From a virus, in the IMG/VR virus record IMGVR_UViG_3300020198_000099, positions 1 to 24,451 of that record: a stretch of DNA of 24,451 nt; one strand, given 5' to 3'. Within the stretch, counting starts at the first letter, position 1. Each line of letters starts with the position of its first letter. Shown piece by piece: positions 7,995 to 18,600 of the stretch. The translations under genes were made by a program, and so were the position numbers. The notes under the pieces were generated by a model. That model was not told the DNA's origin. It worked only from the letters and a program-made list of their open reading frames with translations, and ran no database searches.

Positions 7995-9640
7995 TAGTAT
8001 GCTCGGATCAAATACGTAATGTTCATCGCTGGTTGATCAACATTAACAATAATATTTAGAGCATCATTAAGATTTTCAGGATTTATAGAACCAATACTGA
8101 TAGTATCTATAGGATGTGTGGCAGGTGCTCCAAGATTACCTTTTGACATTTGAATGTCAAAAGTTCCATGATTATGTGATAAAAATCCCGCACCTTCTGG
8201 ATTATTATCTCCAAAATTGCTTGTTGTCGTTGGCCAAGTTCCTTCCCTAAAGGTAACTGTAAATGTTGAAGTAGCAGGATTTATAGTTGCCTTACTAAGT
8301 GTAATTGTATATACATAATTTGAATCATTAGTTCCAGCTCTTTCAATTTTCAAAATCTGTGTTCCTTTGGCAAAACAATCCCCATCTACTAATTGCCATG
8401 GATGGATTTTATCATATTGATACCATGTCACAATATCAGGGGCAGTTCCAGTTGTATGTGTTGATTTAATATCAGTACCCGCTGGAAGAGAAATTTCTGT
8501 TACACCAGGCGTAACTGTCACACTACTAACACTAAAATAATAAGCACTATTTTCTGGATTATCCTCAACATTATTATAAACTACTTTACTATGCCCAAAA
8601 AAGTTTCTTCTATTTGCAAACTCACTTGGTTTTGGAAATAATCCAGTCCAGGCCATCTCTGCGTGAGTTTTTACTGGTGTGAACGGAAATTCTTTAGTAT
8701 ACTGAGTATCAACAAAGTTACAAGTTTGAGATGGAGCTTGTGGACTATTTCTTGTCGGTGTTCCACTATGCCAATCTGGCGCTGGAACTTGAGACCAGTA
8801 ATCTTTGCCACTGTCATTCACAAAATCATAAAATTGATCAAGGACTGGAAGAGTATGCTCATATTGATTATCACCGTAAAATGCAATAAGATTTCTACCA
8901 TTTTGCCACGATGGTGATTGTTGTTGTGATGGCAAAAGAGCACATTGATGGTTTTTTGATTGAATGATACCACATGATGGGTGTGGTGTAGATCCACTTA
9001 CCTCAACGTTTGTTGAAGTAAATAATGCTGGACCAAAGAAACTAGCAGTAGCAGATTGAAATGAACCTGGATGCTGGTGATTAGGAGTATGATTGATTCC
9101 CAATTTTCTATTTAATGTTGTAATTGATGCATTAAAATCTGGAGCTGTAATATCCATGTTTGTGAATTTTCCAGACAAACTTGTTCCTGTTGGAAGAGTG
9201 AAATCAATATCAGCATTTGCAGAATAAATTGTTTTTATAACAGCAGTTGTTCCAAATCCAGTAATCAAATCGGAAAGTTTGTTCCCAACTGAATTAATTA
9301 CTACATTGAGGACATCACCCTGACCGTATTGATATTTTGTCTGCGATAAATATACTGCTTCAAGATCCATCATGCACTTATTTGTAATATTAGGTATTAC
9401 AAATTTGTCATTTTCTGCATAGTTTGGAAATGTTCCTGTAATAGAACCGCCATAGGTTGTTCCTAATTCTGCAGCTAATACTGGGTACTCTAGACATTCT
9501 AATTCCGAACCATCGCAAATTTTCCAACCTCTCGGAATATTTGCAGCAGAAAATCCACTGAATCCGTTACCTCCCCACGGCATAATTGTGCCAATACGAG
9601 AGGTTTTCATGGTTTTGATAGAATTATAATACTGAGCCAT
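7994..9640 (-). CDS. Tail-collar fibre protein (548 aa)
   Basis: The most canonical of the three collar proteins here. A tail-collar domain spans about residues 17-95: GTIMPWGG, IPRGWKICDGSELECLEYPVL, GTTYGG, then FVIPNITNK. A histidine cluster NHTPNHQH lies in the middle and SHNHGTFDIQ near the C-terminus, as in trimeric phage fibres that bind iron or zinc. The final stretch (INPENLNDALNIIVNVDQP, ending TYLIRAY) corresponds to the end of the 473-aa protein. The gene starts 6 bases after the stop of the giant fibre gene and overlaps the next start, so it belongs to the same late operon. Likely a tail or baseplate fibre involved in adsorption; the T4 counterpart (gp12 or another) cannot be fixed from sequence alone. 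Confidence 0.85.
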   Translation of the reverse strand: MAQYYNSIKTMKTSRIGTIMPWGGNGFSGFSAANIPRGWKICDGSELECLEYPVLAAELGTTYGGSITGTFPNYAENDKFVIPNITNKCMMDLEAVYLSQTKYQYGQGDVLNVVINSVGNKLSDLITGFGTTAVIKTIYSANADIDFTLPTGTSLSGKFTNMDITAPDFNASITTLNRKLGINHTPNHQHPGSFQSATASFFGPALFTSTNVEVSGSTPHPSCGIIQSKNHQCALLPSQQQSPSWQNGRNLIAFYGDNQYEHTLPVLDQFYDFVNDSGKDYWSQVPAPDWHSGTPTRNSPQAPSQTCNFVDTQYTKEFPFTPVKTHAEMAWTGLFPKPSEFANRRNFFGHSKVVYNNVEDNPENSAYYFSVSSVTVTPGVTEISLPAGTDIKSTHTTGTAPDIVTWYQYDKIHPWQLVDGDCFAKGTQILKIERAGTNDSNYVYTITLSKATINPATSTFTVTFREGTWPTTTSNFGDNNPEGAGFLSHNHGTFDIQMSKGNLGAPATHPIDTISIGSINPENLNDALNIIVNVDQPAMNITYLIRAY

Positions 9641-9646
9641 AGGTTA

Positions 9647-12600
9647 TTACAGTTCTGCTAACCACCAACCACGTAGGTTGGAAGGAATTGAAGATGCATT
9701 TGGATCTCCTGCTGCATCTGTTGGACCAACATAAATTAATCCGAATGAGGCATTTCTAGTTTGAACAATAAGTTCTCCACTATCCCACGCTGTTGTTAAT
9801 TGACCAGCGCCAGCTTGAATTTTACTTCCAGTTAAATCACCTTGAATTGCAACAGCTTGATTACTTACTTTTAGTGCTCTAATTACCAACGTTGTATTGT
9901 AACTTAGGTTGCCACTAATTTCAACAAATCTAATCACATCTCCAGTTTCAGCGGTTGCTGGTAAGTAAACAACCATATTTGTTCCAGAAGGATTATTGAT
10001 TAGATAGTTATTATTTGGTTGAAGAGGATTAGTTTGAGTTTGACCAATTCCAGTAAGAGACTGTTCAACATATGTATATCTGCGTCCGCCATTTCTTGTG
10101 AAATAACGATTAATTCCAAATGCATCAATTGATCCATCCTGATACATGATGAAATCTTTTGGTCCAACAGTTCCGCCAGTTCCAGCTCCACCTAGATTAT
10201 CAATGTGTAAAACGGCAGTACCAGAATCTCCAATAGAATTTGGAACAACTTTTCCTTTGACATAGAGTTTTTCCCCCATGTCAACACTTCCAGTGTTATT
10301 AAATACTTGGAATACAATATCATCAGTACATACACCATTTGCTTCGCAAGTATCATATCTAACTTGTAGATCATCTAAGAATGTTCCACCGCCCTTAATC
10401 CACAATCCAGATTTATTTGTCTTAGGATCAAGAATAGCACCATCACCTGGGTGATCATCATCATTAGAAATGTTAAAGATCAATGTCTGACCATCGGATC
10501 CATAAATTCTAAACTCACCTCCCCAAACATTAACTTCATCAAAAATTGTTGTTGATCCACCGCCTGCAAAAGATGTAAACGCTCCAGTTGTTGCTTGAGA
10601 TGCAGATTGTGTTGCTTTTGCTAAACGCACACCATATGAGGAATTGTTTCCATCAATACTATCTGCCCAGAACCATTCTTGTGTTGTGTTCTTTCCATCA
10701 GAATTAACTGTATTACCAGAAACAATTCTAAAGAAATGATCTGTATCTAGTTTTTGTGCAACAAGTCTATGATCCTCAAACTTAATTTGAAGTTTATTTG
10801 GGTTTGTATTTGGAGAAGGTGCTGCGGATCTTCCAGTTGCTGGAATAGGATCCGCTACTGTAGTTGTATTAATATATTTTCTAATCTTAACAACTACCGC
10901 TCCCGCATTCCAATTTTGTTTTCCAGTTTGTTCAGCACCTCTACCACCATTTGGATATATTGAAGCAAGATACTGTGCATTGTAAATTGTTGGTAAATAT
11001 CCTTGATTATTGCTCACAAATGGATTATCGGTGATAATAATAATTTCTGCCTGAGTTGATCCATTATAAATTAAAACTAAATCTCCCTTCTGGAAGAATT
11101 CAATATCATCAACTGGAATATTAAAGTCATCTTTTACAAATCCTACAGTAACACTGGTAAGAGGACCGTTGGTTTGCATTGTTTGTTTATCAAATCTATA
11201 GCTATGGATTTTGCTTGTACCAACTGTATGTGCAAGAGCACTGCTGCCCCAATACTGAGAAATAGCAAACACTCTACCAATCAGACTTCCAACACGCATG
11301 TCGCCATTGCACATGTTGACATCCCAGACAATTCCATCTGGATTTGAAAGTGACAAGTGATTATCAGTTGAGGGGTCTGGACTTGGATAAATTCCAGTAG
11401 AAGATCCACAAATACCATTTAGATTTAGACTTCCATTAACTTCAAGATCGCCATTAATTGTAGTATCGCCAGTTGTTGACTCAATTTCAAATACGATATT
11501 TTCAGAAGACGTATCACAACCATTCTTGATCATGAACTTCTTAGCAACCTGATCTAAGATAGTATCAACTTTAAATACTTCACCTTGATTATCTACTCCA
11601 TCATTAGCTGGAATACCATCTGCTCTATCAATAATTAAATAGTCATCAATATCAATTGTTCCACCAAACTGAGATAGATAAACATTTTCTTTGTCAGTGT
11701 TTGTGCCAGTGCCATCAATTAACTGCGTGGTCCAAGTTGCATCAAATTGCACAATGCACTTGTAAATTGCTGACGTATCAGTGTGATTTGTCTTAATTTT
11801 TGTAAATGTTCCGAATGGTTGCCTTTCAACAACAATATAATATGGTGCTGTACTAATTCTTGGTAGTGAAACAATCTTCAAGAATTCAGGGTGTTGGGTT
11901 GAACTTTCTGGTGTATCAAGTAGTAAAATATCGTTCTCAGTAAAATACTGATTACCATTTGAATCATATGGACTAAACTTAAGTGGTAGATAATATTTCT
12001 TACCTGTAAGTGCAGGCAGTAAAGTTGGTTCAACAGTTCCTGGGATTTGAGTGATTGCCTCTTGATAATCCACACTTCCCCAATCGCCAGATCCAGCAGT
12101 ATCTAATTCATTATAAACATCACTCGTTGATGGTACTCTCAATACGTCAACAATATCAACGTTTGAATTAAAGATGTTGTTTCCAATAATACCAGTTGCA
12201 TGTTGAAATGCTGTTGAACCCATTTGCGCTCTAAACGCAGTAAATGAATAGGAAGCAAATCCACCACAAAGAGTAATATCAGAATTAACTCTAAGCGTTG
12301 AATCAACAATCAAGTTGTTTCTAATAGTTGTTGAACCACCTTGACCACCAATAGTAATATTAGAAGCATTTGTAGCAAAATCAAGAACTGTTGTAGCACT
12401 ATTACCAGAGAAGAATTCAACTGTTCCTGCAGTAGAAGTTAATTTAACGGTATCATTTAATCCTCTTTTTGTTCCTAATTGGAAATCCCCAGCAACTTTA
12501 AATGCCTTGTTATTAATCAGTGTGTATGATAGAGATTCATTATTGTTATAAGCACCACCAATTTCAATTTTAGAAATATTTGTGTTAGTATCAGGAGTGT

Positions 12601-15600
12601 CTCCAATGAAGATATTGCTATGCAAACAATCTCCACCAATATAGATAAATTGATCTGCAGTTGTAGTATCTCCAATTGAAATCGTTGACGCTTTATTACC
12701 AATATTAAGTGTTCCAGTAAATGTAGAATCTGTAACTAGATTGAATGTACCAGTAGTAATGCCAGTTCTAATCTCACCAGTTTGCGATCCACCATCTGTA
12801 TAAACGGTAATGTCTCTCTGGAACTTTGCGTCTTCAGTAAATCTAGAATCCCCCACAACAACTAAAGCGTGATCTAGTTGTGCGTCTGTTGCATTGATGC
12901 CTACCAGACCAGCACTTGGAGTCCTACCAGCTTCTGCAATGGTTGCATTTCCTTCTGTGGAAACTCGTAATGTTGCATACTGATTAATGGATGCGCTGTT
13001 TCCACCAACAACCAAAGCATCTCTAACAGATTCTTTGTCGCGTGCGGCGAATGTGGCATGGTCTAGATAATCATCGGTCTTCTTACCACTAATGTAAGCG
13101 TTACCAACAACATCAAGGTTGGCACGAGGGTCAGTATCTACATCAACAAAAGCAGTTTGATATGAAGAATGTGCTGATCTTGCAACTGTATTGATACCTA
13201 ACTTATAATCACCGATTGTATCTGTATCTGTTCTGATTGATTCTGCACCAAGAACTCCAACTTCCTTCCAAGAAGAAGTTGAGTACTCCATCAGAACTCC
13301 ATTGCCAAGAGCAACTTCTGTTGACCACAGTCTTGGGTTATCATTATCTACATTTCCTTTGGCTTCAATAATGGCAATCTTACAATTAGATGCAGAAGGA
13401 TTAAAGGAGCTGGTGATAATTTGCCATAGTCCATTAAATGCAGAATCGCTAAAGTTAGAGATTCTAATTTGTGATCCAGATGTTATTCCGACTTGAGTGT
13501 TGGATAGGTTATTTGACCAATTAATTATAATGACATTGCTGCCATCCATGGTCAGATTTGCAATATTTGCAGAAGGGACGTTTTCAAAGAAGTTAGCATA
13601 AATCCAACCAAGAGATCCGCTTTGTCCTACTTCAGACCCTTTTAATAGGATATCACCAGATAGTGGAACTTTTGAACCATAAAGAACTGCCTGACTAGCA
13701 TTTAAAGCAGTACCATCACTACCTGGAACACCATATAGACCAGATTGATTTGGTGTAATGTTTGATCCAAGACTTGAAACTACATGATTTTGAATCTTAT
13801 AACTCTGCGCTGCTCCATTTGATCCACGTGGATTAAATTGGAATATAGATGCTGCAATTCTATTTTTAGAAATAATGATATCGCCTTTTGTATCTTGATT
13901 AAGGAACTGTGCTGTTTTATCAAGAGTAGGATCATCACCATCACTTGGAGATACATTTGAAATAATTGTTAGAGAACTATCTCTAATTTTTCCAAGAACA
14001 TTAATAGTTACTGGTGAGTTAAATGTACTCATCAAATCTTGGTTATCACCACCATTAACAGTGATATACTGATTAAAGGTTACTGGAACATCAAAAGTAG
14101 TGGTGAGATTTCCAATATCTTCGGTATCATCATCCGAATCAACAAGTGATGCCGATTCTAGGAACTCTTCTTCGCCAGTGATAGCATCAATCTTACGATT
14201 GCCAATATAGAGGTCACCATTGGAGTTTAAACCAGTGTAGAACACAAGACCACCATCTTGCTTCTTAGATTGTGCGTAGAAGTCCTGAGTAGGAGTTAAA
14301 ACAATCTCCTGACGTGCGGGAAGACCAGTAGAGTAGTTACCAGGACCGAATCCAAGATATTCAAACGTGTGGTTACCTGCACGGGCAATGGATGGTCTAC
14401 GTAGTTCAACATATAGACGTTGATCTACAACAACAGTACTATCACCAGCAATTGGAATCAAGCGATCTTCAGATCCAGAAGAGGCATTACCTTTCTGTGC
14501 TCTAATTCTATTATCAATTACAGAAGATACTTGTGTGTAAGTATTGTCAGATAGTGCTGGTTGAGAAATAAAGTCAGTAACCATTTCTTTGGTCATGGAC
14601 CCCTTGAAGTCATTGACTCTAACTAAACCATGGGTATAGTTGTCTGCCGCCGAGAAAGTAGCAGGAGGATCAACTAATGTTGCATCTAGTTGTTTGAACC
14701 AGAGAGGATCGTTCTTGTAATTTAATGGATATAACTTACTAATTGGTTGAGAGAACTTCATATTTCTAAAGTTCTCTTTACTTCCAGCTCCTGTTGGATA
14801 TGGAGAAATATTACCACGTACTGCAGTTAGATAATAGATACCCTCTTGTTGACCGTAGATGCGACGCTGAATCTCTTCAACATCAAAAATATAGAAAGTA
14901 TCTTCTAATTCTCCAGTGTCTTCAACAGAAGCAACATAATATTGAATGTTTGCATCATCAGTAATAATATCACCAGGAGTTATAGTATATACTTTTGATC
15001 CATTCTGCCTGTAATAATACTCAGGATATCCTTTTGCAATCAAATCCTTGATATACAAAGACTTACCGAAGTCTTCATCGCCAAGTAGATCTGCAAAGAC
15101 AGCACCTTGAGCGAATCTTGTATTTGTAAATTGAGAATAGTCAATCTTACCAGAAATTCCCTTCAGAATCATATACCAGTCTGAAGTTCCAGGAACATTC
15201 ATTACAGCGTGAATAAATGCATATCCAGATGAATTTCCAAACCAATCAACTCTATTGACAGAGTTTAACGATTGAGTTTTATTTGCAACAAAATTTCCAC
15301 CTTGAGGAGCAGTAATTTTAACAGTAATAAAGTTTTCATTTAAAAGACCAAGATTTTGAATTCCTAGGTCAAATACGGTTAGTTCTAGATATTCTTTATT
15401 ATTTTGAGTAATATATCTACCAGATTCAATAGTCATTGAAACATAATTTGTTGTTTCAATGATTTTTGCATATTGAGTAGTTCCTACAATGTCTCTCTTG
15501 TATGGATCATATGCACTATCTCTTGACAGACCGAGAGTTACATCATTAAAATTAGCATCCGTATAACCAATCTTTTCATTTGGTTGAACTGGATTATAGA

Positions 15601-18600
15601 AGCTTGCTTTAGTAACTGATCCAGATACTGGTTTTAACAGAATTCTCTGTGGTAATAGTTTTCTCGTATCATCCTTTCTCATCTTAATGGTAAACCCATT
15701 AATAGGATCACGTACAGCTTGTAGATATTCTGGAATTACATAGCGAAGACGATAAATGCGCTGTAACGCATCTCTTTCATCATTAATTCTCTCAAACCAC
15801 GAATCATTTGTTTTATTTTGTCCAGAAAGATCGCTGTATGCAGCCTCATGGAATCTTGTTAGAATATTGTACTCATATTCTGGATCATTTCCATTTGAAG
15901 AATGATCCTCAACTTGCATATACCACTTACCATAAATTGTTGGCGAAGTATTTGGGTTTGCATAAGAAGGATCAAATCTTACTGGAGCACGACGCTTGTC
16001 CGCAAATACAGAGAAGTCATATGTTCCTGGCTGCCATGTAATTGGATTTTGATCAGCAATGGCATCAGCTTTGCTTAGATGAACAGTGAATACCTTTTTA
16101 TTTTGGTATCTTGCCCAGAAGAACTTATCTGCTCTAATTCTACCATTACTATCTGCAACTGCAGGATCAGATGCATAGTTAGATCCAACAAGTGGTAGGT
16201 TTCCACCTTCATTTGCTCTAAAAAATACTTGATGCCCAGTAATATTACCAAATGGAACATCAAAAATATGTGGTACATCTGTACGAATACCAGATCCAAC
16301 AGCACCTTGCCCAATGTCTAATACACAAGAATATTGATGTAGATCATAGTTTTCATCTAATACAAACTGATAGATATCAATTTCAACATCTGGATCAATT
16401 GCTTCTACTTCTGCGGAGTGAATATAGATACCCGCTGCAGCATTTTCTTTGCTGCTTGCAAGCATAATCTTGGTTTGATCACTACCATTGAATACTGTCG
16501 TTGCACTATAATCTTTTGGGGTGGTAATTCTTCCAGGTGCAATAACATAATATTTTTCATTAGTTTCAAAACCATTTGGTAATCTTACTTTTCTTTTATC
16601 TACATCAACATATTTCTGTGTTACAATATCATATCTTGGACGTGGTACAAGTCTTACAGGAGTTCCAGTTTCTAAATTATGTGGATTTGATCCAACTCCA
16701 GTTTGAAGAGTCCACACAGTTGCTCTTGCTGCAAGTAGATTTGTTAACTGTGTTGGTTCATTTCTTGGAACAGTGTTAAGTCCAGTTTGAATAATTATAG
16801 CAATGTTATCAAAATATTGACGAATTGTATTGGATACATCAGAACACTCTGGATATTCTGGAGCTTGCGTAATTGTATCATCAGTGGTTGGTATTGTTGT
16901 GGCATAAACACCAATAGGTAGATCAAAATACAAATATGTGTTTGTAGTCGTAGCATTTGCATTTACTGATGGACCGAATGCCAATCCTAGTGGAGTGTCA
17001 ATTCTTTCAATTGACTGAAGATATCCAGGATTAGAAAGAGTATTAATAAGGATACCATACAGAGTGGTGATGCTTGATGCTACGTTTTGACAGGATCCAT
17101 TTGATAGATTTCTTTGAATTAATGATAGTGAAGATGGAGTTACAATAGCATTTGTAAGAATGCCGAACAAAGTAATGATTGTTGTTCTTACATCATTGCA
17201 TGATCCAACTGAAGTAGTTTTTGTAATACCAGCAATACTTAGTGGATTTGCAATAGCAGTTGTGACAATTTGGGTCAGTGTTGTAATTGTAGATTTTACA
17301 TTTTCGCAAGATCCAGCAGAAATTGAACGACTAACAGAATACAAAGAAGTCGGTGTTGAAATAGTATCTGTTAGTAAATCAACTAATGAAGTAATTGCAG
17401 CTGCTTGACTCTGGCAAGTTGGAGTAGTAGTATCAACCGTAATTGTATTATCAAATATTTGAGTTAATGTTGTATGTCCGCCAACAGTGATAGATTCATT
17501 TCTCATCGCTTGAATCATTAAATCACGAGCGAAATTAAACGCAGTAATAGTTTGCGCCTCTTCACCAGCAACATGTGCTCCTGCTGCATATAGATTTGCC
17601 GCATCCCAAACAAGGTCATTACCACCATACGCAAGATTGTGTGCAACAACCGTAATCATATCTTTGATATCATCAAGACAATTTACACTACCAGTTGGTA
17701 CAGAGAATCCAGGATAGCTTTCTAACATTCTGCCGAGAGCAATTTCAGCAATAAAATTCTTATTTGATAGAATAAGATTTTTTGCATCTGCAGATTTATT
17801 GTCAATTGGTGTTGGCGAATTGTAAGTAATAGAAGTATCATATACTTGATTAAATCCATGAGATCCAACGACAAGAATCTTTTCATTTCTCATCGCTTGA
17901 ATCATTAAATCACGAGCAAAATTAAACGCATCAATAGTTTGTGCCTCTTCACCAGCAACATGTGCTCCTTGGATATAGAGATTAATCATCTCTAAAACTC
18001 TATCATTCCCGCCAAATGCTAGATTGTAAGAAACTTCCTCAACAAAATCTTTGATATCATCAATACAATCTTGGGGATTGCCTGTTGGTGTTACAAATCC
18101 AGGATTTTTTGTAAGCATTCTTGCATATGATTCTGCAGCAATCAAATTCTTATTTGATAAGATTAAATTGCGAGCATCTCCAAAACGATCTACAACTGGT
18201 TCTGGTTGATCATAGGTAATTGTAAGATCTTTTACTTGAGTTAGTCCATGAGATCCAATAATAAGAATTTTTTGATTTCTCATGGCTTGAATTGCCATTT
18301 CTTTTGCTTGATTAAAAGCAAAGATTGTTTGTGCTTCTTCACCAGCAACATGAGCACCTTTTACATATATGGAAGCACACTCATATGTCTTATCATTACC
18401 GCCATATGCAACGTTGTCTGCAACCGCCTCTAACACATCTATAATGTCATCAATGCAGTCTTGGGGGTTACCAGTAGGAGTTACAAATCCAGGGTACTGT
18501 ACGAGCATTCTGGCGTATGCTTCTGCAGCAATTAGATTCTTATTTGATAAAATTAAATTGCGAGCATCAGCATTTCTATCTGCAACAGGATCTGGAGCAT

